Assembly: GCA_009780575.1 (NCBI GenBank)
Contig: WQZU01000009.1
Location: 1-42,073, forward strand
From: Candidatus Methanomicula labiotermitis
Lineage (GTDB): Archaea; Thermoplasmatota; Thermoplasmata; Methanomassiliicoccales; Methanomethylophilaceae
DNA length: 42,073 nucleotides
Reading direction: 5' to 3'
In this document: positions 35,257-42,073 of the stretch, in pieces
How positions within the stretch are numbered: position 1 is the stretch's first letter
How the letters are laid out: each line of letters starts with the position of its first letter
Position numbers and translations under genes: made by a program
Notes under the pieces: generated by a model
What the model saw: only the letters and a program-made list of their open reading frames with translations
Told to the model about the DNA's origin: nothing
The model's database searches: none

Positions 35257-36117
35257 GTGTCGGAGATAATCATAGTGGAGGGAGTCGTCAAAAAATACGG
35301 TGACAGGGCTGCCGTCAACGGCCTCGACCTCCGAGTCAACGAAGGCGAGATATTTGGTTTTCTGGGGCCGAACGGCGCCGGAAAAACGACTACCGTCAGA
35401 GTGATCTCCACTCTTACGGATTATTCCGAAGGCAGTGTATCGGTCGGAGGTCACGACATCCTGAAAGATCCCAAAGAGGCTAAAAAGCTTATGGGCGTTA
35501 TACAGCAGCACATAAGCCTCGACACTGATCTCACCGTCAGGGAGAATATGATGCATCACGCAATGATGCATAAGATCCCGAAATCCGAAAGAATGCGGCG
35601 GATCAATGAACTTGCCGATTACGTCGGACTTGACGAATACATGGACAAGATGATCAATACTCTTTCGGGAGGCTGGAAAAAAAGAGCGGCCACTGTCTGT
35701 TCTCTTCTCCATAAACCCAAAGTTCTCTTTCTCGATGAACCGACGGTCGGCCTTGATGTTCAGGCGAGAAGATTATTATGGGATATTATAAGAAAATTGA
35801 ATGACAACGGAACAACGATCTTCCTTACGTCGCATTACATAGAGGAAGTGGAGGCTCTGTGCGACAGAGTCGGTATAATAAATGACGGCAAACTGATCGC
35901 CCTCGGAACTCCGTCTGAACTATGCAACAAACTGGGATCCACAGCCGTGGAGTATTACGGCGCGGACAATAAGACCGAATACAAATATTTCACATCGAGA
36001 GAAGAAGCGAACGAATTCGCCTCGTCTCTGGGAGACGTTAAAACCGTCATCATAAGAAACACCAACCTTGAGGATTGTTTCGTTGAACTTACGGGAAAGA
36101 GTGTGAGCGGACCATGA
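35257..36117 (+). CDS. ABC-2 exporter ATPase 1
   Basis: A 286-residue ABC ATPase of the drug/polyketide/lipid exporter (DrrA-like) branch: Walker A GPNGAGKTT, signature LSGGWKKR, Walker B VLFLDEPTVGLD, H-loop TSHYIEE, and a C-terminal extension of about 70 residues as in CcmA/DrrA proteins. Start is GTG with GGGAGG seven bases upstream. First of five co-directed, tightly spaced or overlapping genes (35257-39465), controlled by operator copy 5. The cargo is unknown. Confidence 0.92.
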   Translation: MSEIIIVEGVVKKYGDRAAVNGLDLRVNEGEIFGFLGPNGAGKTTTVRVISTLTDYSEGSVSVGGHDILKDPKEAKKLMGVIQQHISLDTDLTVRENMMHHAMMHKIPKSERMRRINELADYVGLDEYMDKMINTLSGGWKKRAATVCSLLHKPKVLFLDEPTVGLDVQARRLLWDIIRKLNDNGTTIFLTSHYIEEVEALCDRVGIINDGKLIALGTPSELCNKLGSTAVEYYGADNKTEYKYFTSREEANEFASSLGDVKTVIIRNTNLEDCFVELTGKSVSGP

Positions 36118-36863
36118 TCGGCTTTTTGAAAGAGATATACTATGTTTCATGGGCGGACCTACGGTTCATGCGGCATAATTTCGTTGAGTTGCTTTCATCG
36201 AGTATAATGGGTCCGCTCCTTTATCTTCTGGCGTTCGGATTCGGCCTCGGCGCGGGGATGACGCAGGAAGGCGTTCCGTATATAGCGTTCATAATCCCCG
36301 GGATCGCCGCTTTGACCTCTTTATCGGCATCGTTCTCTTCCACCGCGGCAAGACTGAATGTGCAGAGACTGTATTACAGGTCCTTTGACGAAATGATGAT
36401 GTGTCCGCTCAGCCCGTCCGCAATCGTTTTCGGAAAATCGATGCTCGGCGTTGTAAGAGGGATGATAAGCAGCAGCATAATATTCGCGATCGGTCTCGTG
36501 TTGACACCGGAACTGAGCATCACTCCGCTGTATGTGATCGTGATACTGATATCCTGCTTCACGTTCTCCTTCCTGGGCGTTGCCGCCGCTCTTCTGGCGA
36601 AATCGCATGCGAGTATGGCGACATTCAGCAGTCTGATCGTTTTACCGATGACCTTCCTCTGCGGAACGTTCTTTTCGCTTAGCAACCTTCCGTCGGCAGT
36701 TCAGACGGTGCTTTACGCTCTTCCGCTGACGCACTCGAGCATCACATTGAGGGCGGCATCGCTGGGCTGGGACTTCCCGTGGATCTCTTTGGCTGCATTG
36801 ATGGCGTTCGCGATCGCGTTCTTTTTGATAAACAGGCATCTGATAAGAACAAAGAAGGTATGA
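36114..36863 (+). CDS. ABC-2 exporter permease 1
   Basis: A 249-residue membrane protein with six hydrophobic segments. The family signature PLSPSAIVFGKSMLGVVRGM precedes the third segment, and TFLCGTFFSLSNLPSAVQTV is the usual ABC-2 (DrrB-like) motif before the last ones. ATG overlaps the stop of the ATPase gene (ATGA), so it is the partner of ATPase 1. Confidence 0.9.
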   Translation: MIGFLKEIYYVSWADLRFMRHNFVELLSSSIMGPLLYLLAFGFGLGAGMTQEGVPYIAFIIPGIAALTSLSASFSSTAARLNVQRLYYRSFDEMMMCPLSPSAIVFGKSMLGVVRGMISSSIIFAIGLVLTPELSITPLYVIVILISCFTFSFLGVAAALLAKSHASMATFSSLIVLPMTFLCGTFFSLSNLPSAVQTVLYALPLTHSSITLRAASLGWDFPWISLAALMAFAIAFFLINRHLIRTKKV

Positions 36864-36864
36864 T

Positions 36865-37899
36865 ATGTCTGATAACCGCACTCATCGAAAATGGCCGTTC
36901 TCACATTCCCGGGGATCAATCGAAGAAGGCGATCATTCGATAGTCGTTGAAAACCTTTCGAAGATGTTCAAATCATACAGAAAATCCGGCATGCCGGATA
37001 AGCTGGCTGTAGACAATATCTCATTTTCCGTCAAACGAGGGGAGATATTTGGCCTCCTCGGGCCGAACGGCGCAGGAAAAACGACAACGATAAGAATGCT
37101 CTCCACCCTTCTGATACCGACCTCCGGAAGGGCTGTGATCCTCGGAATGGATGTTTCCGGCGGAAATATCAAAGAGATAAGGAAAAGAGTGAATCTCGTA
37201 TCAGGCGGCGAAAGAGGATTGTATTACCGGCTTACCGGAAGACAAAATTTGAATTTCTTTTCCAACCTTTATGACGTGGACAGGAATAAACAGAAGGAAC
37301 TGATCAAAGAATTACTTGATATCGTGGACCTGAAGGATTTCGCTGACGTGAAGGTTGAGAGTTACTCACGCGGTATGAAGCAAAGGATGCACATCGCAAG
37401 AGCGCTTGTGAATTCACCGGAGATATTGTATCTTGATGAGCCGACCATCGGCCTTGATCCCGAGATCGCGAGGGAGATAAGATCGTTGATACGGAAACTG
37501 GCGGATTCCGGTACAACGATAATACTGACAACGCATTATATGCAGGAAGCGGAAGAGCTTTGCGACCGCATCATGATCGTTTCCAAAGGGAAGTCCGTAG
37601 GATACGGAACACTTGAAAAGCTCAGAGAAACGGTCAGTGACACGAATGTCGTTGAGATCATCACCAACAATGATCCTCATGACGCCGTTGCAAAACTTTC
37701 GGCGGAACGGGATTTCATACATATCAACACTGAACGTATATCCGGAAGATATTGTACGCGCATACAGACGAAAGACAACGAAGACATCCTGTCGGAACTG
37801 GACGCATTGTTCTCAAGATACGGGTTGAGGAAGATGGGATACGATGAGCCTACGCTTGAAGATATATACTTGTCGTTGGTGGGCCTGAATGAATCTTAA
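36865..37899 (+). CDS. ABC-2 exporter ATPase 2
   Basis: A 344-residue ABC ATPase: Walker A GPNGAGKTT, signature YSRGMKQRM (in place of LSGGQ), Walker B ILYLDEPTIGLD, H-loop TTHYMQE. A poorly conserved 30-residue N-terminal extension rich in Arg and Ser precedes the domain, and a C-terminal regulatory region of about 100 residues follows. Starts one base after the permease 1 stop. Partner of permeases 2 and 3, whose genes follow with overlaps. Confidence 0.9.
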   Translation: MSDNRTHRKWPFSHSRGSIEEGDHSIVVENLSKMFKSYRKSGMPDKLAVDNISFSVKRGEIFGLLGPNGAGKTTTIRMLSTLLIPTSGRAVILGMDVSGGNIKEIRKRVNLVSGGERGLYYRLTGRQNLNFFSNLYDVDRNKQKELIKELLDIVDLKDFADVKVESYSRGMKQRMHIARALVNSPEILYLDEPTIGLDPEIAREIRSLIRKLADSGTTIILTTHYMQEAEELCDRIMIVSKGKSVGYGTLEKLRETVSDTNVVEIITNNDPHDAVAKLSAERDFIHINTERISGRYCTRIQTKDNEDILSELDALFSRYGLRKMGYDEPTLEDIYLSLVGLNES

Positions 37900-38671
37900 G
37901 GCGGTCACGGCAGCGTTCAAACAGCAGGGCATCCAGTTCCTTGCGGACCCTCAATGGATAATACCCAGTATCATCGCGCCGTTCATGTTCACCATTGTCG
38001 CGTTATACATGCACACCGACCTGACCGGTCCCGTTGTACTGACGGCGGTACTCGGAGGCGGTGTCCTCGGGATGTGGGGAAATATGCTCTTCGCATCGGG
38101 TTTCACAATAACGTACGACAGATACAACGGAACAATAGAACCGATAATGATGACGCCGTCTCATATGATTGATGTGATCGCCGGACGTTCGATATGGAAC
38201 GCCCTCATAGGATTGCTTAACGCTGTTCTCGTGTTCATTTCCGCCGAAGCGATATTCGGAGTCGGCGTAAGCCTGGCAGATCCGCTTATGTTCTTTGCGA
38301 TGCTTGTCCTGACGTTGTTCGCGCTGGCATCGATCGGACTGATGCTGGCAGCGCTCTTCGTGCTTACAAGGGCGTCATTCGTTGTCATGACGATACTGCA
38401 GTTTCCGATATACGTGTTCAGCGGCGCCCTGTTCCCGATACAGCAGCTGGGCGTTTTTGCGCCGATATCATATGTTCTTGCGCCCACGTGGAGTGTTGAT
38501 GCGCTGAAGATCGCCGCGATCGGCCATGGTGACACCATTGTCTCGCTGGGCCTTTCATTCAATGTGGCGATAGCGTTCGTCCTGATGGCATTCTACATCG
38601 CCGCTGCTTATTTCCTGTTCAAGATAATCGAACGAAACATACGCGAGAGCGGGGCGCTGGTGAGGTACTGA
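37889..38671 (+). CDS. ABC-2 exporter permease 2
   Basis: A 260-residue six-helix membrane protein. Typical ABC-2 features are GTIEPIMMTPSHMIDVIAGR and FPIYVFSGALFPIQQLGVFA. The ATG overlaps the end of ATPase 2 by 11 bases. Together with permease 3 it probably forms the membrane heterodimer driven by ATPase 2. Confidence 0.88.
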   Translation: MNLKAVTAAFKQQGIQFLADPQWIIPSIIAPFMFTIVALYMHTDLTGPVVLTAVLGGGVLGMWGNMLFASGFTITYDRYNGTIEPIMMTPSHMIDVIAGRSIWNALIGLLNAVLVFISAEAIFGVGVSLADPLMFFAMLVLTLFALASIGLMLAALFVLTRASFVVMTILQFPIYVFSGALFPIQQLGVFAPISYVLAPTWSVDALKIAAIGHGDTIVSLGLSFNVAIAFVLMAFYIAAAYFLFKIIERNIRESGALVRY

Positions 38672-39465
38672 TGTCATTCGTAACCGAAAGAATTAGGGTC
38701 ATCAAGGCGTCATGCATCCTTTCGATACATGATCTGTTCACCACCATAAGGCCGTCGCTGTGGCTGCTTCAGGTTGTCGTTCCGTCGCTGTTCGCGATGT
38801 TCTTCTTCTCTATGATCGCTTTATACGCAGGCGCCGACCGGGAATTCGTGATAATAGGGAACGCGGTTCAATCCATCGGCATGACAACGATATATGCGGT
38901 CTCGGGCATACCGGGAGTGCAGAAACATATCGGAACGATGTCGCCGCTTGTAGCGGCTCCGTCCAGTCTTTTCACCATATTCCTGGGAATGTCAATATTC
39001 GGCATAGCCGCCGGCTTCATTTCCATAGCGGTGTCATTGTTCTGCGCGTCCTTCATATTCGGCGTGAGCATGGCATCAATAAACCTTACCTCAGCGCTTG
39101 TCGTCATTCTGCTGACGACGTTCTCCGTAGGAGGGATAAGCATGATGATCGGCAGTGTCGGCATTTATTTGCGAACGTCTGCGATAATAGCCAATGTGGC
39201 CACATACATAGGATTGGTGCTGTGCGGCGTGAATTTCCCGGTGTCCGATCTTCCCGGATGGGCGCAGGTGATCGCTCACTGCCATCCGTTGACGTATGCG
39301 GTGGAGGCAACACGCGGCGCAGTGGTGGGAAGCACCGTTGCGGATCTTGCGGAACCGATACTGATGATGATCGTGCTCGGCATAATATTCATAATTCTCT
39401 CATATCTGATGTTCAGATTTTTTGAACATCTTGCACGTGTGAAAGGGCGTATGGATACATTCTGA
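38671..39465 (+). CDS. ABC-2 exporter permease 3
   Basis: A 264-residue six-helix membrane protein: GTMSPLVAAPSSLFTIFLG and LCGVNFPVSDLPGWAQVIA are ABC-2 motifs. It starts at the stop of permease 2 (TGATG). The last 60 bases, encoding LMFRFFEHLARVKGRMDTF, have a diverged copy at 41030-41089. End of the exporter operon. Confidence 0.88.
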   Translation: MSFVTERIRVIKASCILSIHDLFTTIRPSLWLLQVVVPSLFAMFFFSMIALYAGADREFVIIGNAVQSIGMTTIYAVSGIPGVQKHIGTMSPLVAAPSSLFTIFLGMSIFGIAAGFISIAVSLFCASFIFGVSMASINLTSALVVILLTTFSVGGISMMIGSVGIYLRTSAIIANVATYIGLVLCGVNFPVSDLPGWAQVIAHCHPLTYAVEATRGAVVGSTVADLAEPILMMIVLGIIFIILSYLMFRFFEHLARVKGRMDTF

Positions 39466-39584
39466 GGCTCTGTGCTCACCGGCGAGAGATCATACGTATT
39501 GTTCATTAGTGCGTATCGTAATCGCCAGGCGCCCTTGCTGTCGGATCTGTTATCTTCACCGCATTTTCCAACATATTCCAACTT

Positions 39585-40700
39585 TCATCCTTTTTTCCTG
39601 TCCGCATATCCCGTATCGTAATCTCCGATCTTAATTCCCGGAGTTATTACTTCGGAGCGCATATGTGAAAAAATCAACCGCATCGCGAAGAACAGCATCG
39701 GAAGAGTAAGGAAGGTTAAGGTGAACATGATATCGATCTCGGAATAGATCACACTGAGGACTCCCGCTAAAATGGTGGCGTATATGCCGCATATGCCCAG
39801 CGTCAATGTCAATCGTTTATGATATTCGGAATTGACCTCGTTGAAAAGTAACACCTGGCTCTCCGCAGCCGTATCTATTCTTGACCGTAGATAATCGAAG
39901 CGGTCGGCAAAATCGTCCGCATCCTCTTTGCTGAATTTTGAAAGGATGTTATCATTAAGAGATCTGGCAAAGGTAAGTTCACCGAACGCCTGCGCCTTGA
40001 ACGCCGGGATTTCCGACTGTGTCGGGATGAACGGCATGATCATCCTGTAGTTGTTGAACTTTCCGACATAGTTATTCAATATGAATCTGATAACTTCGTC
40101 CTCAGACATAGGAGGAACGCTGTCGTCACTTGCGTTGAGATCCAGAATGCAGTCACCGTTATTCAATTTACCCGCATCGTGATATTTGTGCCTGTGGTAA
40201 AAGTATTTTATTGATTCGTAAGCTATGTTCGGAGAGTGTTCAGTTTCTTTGCAATCGGTCCTCATAGAGAACACGCCGTTGTCTGACACGTGCTCAACAT
40301 CGAAAGAGGCGAAAGGAGTCAATGTACCGTAAGCATCGATTTTGCAGTCCAGTATCCTATTGGCGATCATTCTTTTCTCACCGTCAGCCGTTGCCAGAAG
40401 GATGGCGACATCCGGAGGCTTGCCGAGATCGTGATGATGGACGGTGATTGAGAAGACGTTGTAGTCCCTTATATTGAGGACATCCTTAAGTTCATCCGAA
40501 CATTCTTTGAACGAATATTTATTTTTGAGTTCCTCGCCGCTTATCAGCTTTTCTTTAGCCTTGACCAAGCGCCGTTCTATAAGAGGTACAATGATATCCA
40601 AAGCGGAATCTTCGCTTCTTATCTGCGTCGACCTCCCTAATTTAACGCAAAATGTGAGAATATCGAACTTAAGTGTGGGAATCCATCCTTGGTAACGCAA
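39585..40700 (-). CDS. Hypothetical protein with two C-terminal transmembrane helices
   Basis: 371 residues that I do not recognise. The first 290 are soluble in character, with several acidic and aromatic stretches. The C-terminal part has two close hydrophobic helices (about 305-325 and 328-348) and a short charged tail. The start is TTG 40700 with a strong AGGTGA Shine-Dalgarno seven bases upstream. That Shine-Dalgarno overlaps the stop of the 70-residue winged-helix-like gene before it, so the two are probably one translationally coupled operon. Confidence 0.7.
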   Translation of the reverse strand: MRYQGWIPTLKFDILTFCVKLGRSTQIRSEDSALDIIVPLIERRLVKAKEKLISGEELKNKYSFKECSDELKDVLNIRDYNVFSITVHHHDLGKPPDVAILLATADGEKRMIANRILDCKIDAYGTLTPFASFDVEHVSDNGVFSMRTDCKETEHSPNIAYESIKYFYHRHKYHDAGKLNNGDCILDLNASDDSVPPMSEDEVIRFILNNYVGKFNNYRMIMPFIPTQSEIPAFKAQAFGELTFARSLNDNILSKFSKEDADDFADRFDYLRSRIDTAAESQVLLFNEVNSEYHKRLTLTLGICGIYATILAGVLSVIYSEIDIMFTLTFLTLPMLFFAMRLIFSHMRSEVITPGIKIGDYDTGYADRKKG

Positions 40701-40711
40701 GCGAAGTTCAC

Positions 40712-40924
40712 CTACCAGCGAACGCCCATGTCTGTCGTGACAGCGGTCCTCTCATTTCTGTCATGATCCATGCCGAAACGAACAAGGTTCATCGAAGAGA
40801 GTATTTTCATCAACTCTTCATCCTCCTTCTCAACGAACCTGCCGTCAGTATATTTTTTGAGAACTTTCATTACCTGCTTCGGTGTGTAATCTCCCAGTCC
40901 TCCATACTTGCGTTCGGTGTTCAT
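40712..40924 (-). CDS. Small winged-helix-like protein
   Basis: 70 residues from ATG 40924: KYGGLGDYTPKQVMKVLKKY is probably the first helices, and ELMKILSSMNLVRFGMDHD, then TAVTTDMGVRW, resembles the recognition and wing part of small archaeal winged-helix proteins. It is the one gene in the window that ends in TAG. Reading through the TAG gives only 24 more codons before another TAG, so pyrrolysine read-through seems unlikely. Coupled to the membrane protein downstream. Confidence 0.55.
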   Translation of the reverse strand: MNTERKYGGLGDYTPKQVMKVLKKYTDGRFVEKEDEELMKILSSMNLVRFGMDHDRNERTAVTTDMGVRW

Positions 40925-41029
40925 CGGATTTCCCTTTGTTCCCAATGATTGTAGTTATACTTTCGAGGTATTTATTATCATGCAGTTTAACGCCTCTTGT
41001 GTTCAGAGTCCATGGTTTCTCTGAACAAT

Positions 41030-41089
41030 CTGATGTTCAGATTCTTCGAGTATCTTGCATGCTTGAAAGGACGTATGGACTCCTTCTGA
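41030..41089 (+). pseudogene. Duplicated 3' tail of an ABC-2 permease
   Basis: The plus strand encodes LMFRFFEYLACLKGRMDSF followed by TGA, matching 15 of the last 19 residues of permease 3 (39406-39465). No upstream permease sequence is seen, so it is the leftover end of a second copy. A further shared ATCATACG lies downstream of both. Confidence 0.65.
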
Positions 41090-41120
41090 ACAAACCGCTT
41101 TGTACTCTTATCGTACGCGA

Positions 41121-41321
41121 TCATACGAAAAATAAGGACAGCATCCCTTTGTAATGTGTTCTCATTCTGACAATGTGTACAACGCCCTTGTACTCAGAAC
41201 CATTATGATCTCTCAGTTCATAGACGATCCTGTGTTTTGAGTTGATCCGCCCGGAATACATCCCCTCCATCTCTCCGAGAAGCTTCTCATAAGGAGGAGG
41301 AGTCAGAAGATATTTCTCCAA
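41121..41321 (-). pseudogene. YoeB/Txe-type toxin, N-terminally truncated
   Basis: 66 residues from TTG 41321. It matches the C-terminal half of YoeB: TPPPYEKLLGEMEGMYSGRI, KHRIVYEL and the catalytic-type THYKG near the end. About 35 residues corresponding to the first two helices are missing, because the toxin frame begins within the last codons of the antitoxin. An internal deletion joining antitoxin end and toxin middle explains this. Probably inactive. Confidence 0.7.
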
Positions 41322-41551
41322 TCTATCGTCTCCAGTTCGGACGTTGGTGTTGCACGCGCTTCTCTGACCGCAGAGAGTGTATCCGGATCAGACAATACGT
41401 ACAGAGTCTCTATTAGTTCGTTCCATTCCTCTTCGCTGAGGAGAACAGTGTTGCCTTTCTCTGATGTTATCGTTACTCTTCCGCCTTCAAGAACGGAATC
41501 CATGATGCTGAACATATTGTTGCCGGCTTGTGTGATATTGATGGTATCCAT
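41303..41551 (-). CDS. YefM/Phd-type antitoxin
   Basis: 82 residues from ATG 41551: an N-terminal DNA-binding region (INITQAGNNMFSIMDSVLEG, VTITSEKGNTVLLSEEEWNE) and a C-terminal segment (ETLYVLSDPDTLSAVREARA) that normally wraps the toxin. It ends overlapping the truncated YoeB-like frame. The frame reaches a non-ATG start at 41584, but homology begins at MDTINIT. Confidence 0.8.
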   Translation of the reverse strand: MDTINITQAGNNMFSIMDSVLEGGRVTITSEKGNTVLLSEEEWNELIETLYVLSDPDTLSAVREARATPTSELETIDWRNIF

Positions 41552-41640
41552 GGTATCATATCTCAGCGTGTGCACACACAGCACGTTTTACGGAATATAT
41601 ATCTGCCAACTTACTCAATCGGCAATAAAGCCTTGTGACC

Positions 41641-41823
41641 TCATTTCTCTGAAGGTTCCCATTTGCAGCGCACGGGAGAGATTATAGCTCCTTCCGCTTT
41701 CAGATCCTTGAACGCCTTGTCCACTTCGCTTCTGTCGATGTTGAGAGCTTTTTCGACTTCCCCGGCACTCATCGGCTTTCCTTTCTTTTTCATTGCGTCC
41801 AGAACATCATCTTTGACTGCCAT
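41641..41823 (-). CDS. Small winged-helix protein
   Basis: 60 residues: MAVKDDVLDAMKKKGKPMSA, then GEVEKALNIDRSEVDKAFKD and LKAEGAIISPVRCKWEP, a compact winged helix of the kind often encoded singly in archaea. The C-terminus after the wing is short. Possibly a DNA-binding regulator; target unknown. Confidence 0.75.
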   Translation of the reverse strand: MAVKDDVLDAMKKKGKPMSAGEVEKALNIDRSEVDKAFKDLKAEGAIISPVRCKWEPSEK

Positions 41824-42073
41824 GATATTGTAAACCTTTTACGGATATTAATCGCTTTTGCGAAACACCGGCTTTTTGATCGGTTGCGGAACAATGACCT
41901 TCTTTCTGCGAATGCAGTGATATTTGAAGGGTTTGCTCCGGCGAGTTCTGTTCCATCCTGACTTTGACAGGACGTGTTGTAAAACATGATGCTGGGCCGT
42001 GCGGATGCTGACAATCGGAACGCAAAGGTGAAAGAAGTGTTCTGAGATACCGAGTCTATGCCTAAACAACTAC
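41824..42073. other. Right edge with no recognisable gene
   Basis: Open frames on the minus strand here are rich in Arg, His and Cys and look like chance frames. No start, Shine-Dalgarno or family match was seen, and the region could be decayed mobile-element sequence. Confidence 0.3.

Noticed and set aside
40712-40714. Pyrrolysine read-through of the TAG ending the small winged-helix-like gene
   Set aside because: The following frame meets another TAG after 24 codons and shows no conserved feature, so the first TAG is taken as the stop.
41824-42073. A transposase C-terminus on the minus strand
   Set aside because: The Arg- and His-rich frames match no transposase motif I can name; there is no DDE pattern and no terminal repeat.

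Overview
The window is archaeal and most probably comes from a methanogen of the Methanomassiliicoccales or a close relative. Cobalamin assembly uses the archaeal enzymes CobY, CbiS (CbiZ-CobZ fusion) and archaeal-type CobT. Several genes have a TATA box about 26 bp before the start codon and no Shine-Dalgarno, as in leaderless archaeal transcripts. Across about 37 reading frames the stops are TGA or TAA, with one TAG, as expected where TAG can encode pyrrolysine. The exact lineage is inference.

Layout. 1-106: the 3' end (domains V and VI) of a group II intron on the plus strand. 171-5866 (minus): histidine operon hisG-hisC-hisA-(HTH regulator with two CxxC)-hisB-hisF-hisIE-PHP phosphatase; hisD and hisH are absent. 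6095-9960: a frameshifted Schlafen/HATPase-type regulator, then a group II intron whose maturase is broken by a 2-bp insertion and an in-frame TAG, then a HepT-family frame. 9975-16536 (minus): a three-subunit chelatase operon, I, D and CobN. 16549-19004: RelBE-like remnants and an intact hipBA pair. 19224-25004: late cobalamin pathway, cobT facing cobD-cbiB-cbiS-cobS-cobY. 25168-26605: five tandem 23-bp repeats containing TATA-like cores, then a DUF4143-type ATPase.

26638-39465 is the most interesting part. A BtuFCD/FecBCD-type importer, a nitrogenase-like enzyme (NifH and NifD parts fused in one chain, plus a separate NifK-like chain), a CbiA-like ligase lacking the glutaminase cysteine, and a divergent five-gene ABC-2 exporter set are linked by five copies of one perfect palindrome, TTGGAT-N5-ATCCAA. 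Four copies touch the TATA boxes or start sites of the three operons. I found the palindrome nowhere else by eye. I infer one regulon for importing, modifying and exporting a tetrapyrrole-like or metal-chelating compound. The cysteine pattern resembles dark-operative protochlorophyllide reductase rather than a nitrogen-fixing enzyme, and the two-chain architecture differs from CfbCD of F430 synthesis.

39466-42073: a membrane protein coupled to a small winged-helix-like protein, a duplicated permease tail, a YefM-YoeB-type pair with an N-terminally truncated toxin, and a small winged-helix protein. The last 250 bp hold no gene I recognise. No tRNA, rRNA or CRISPR array was seen.
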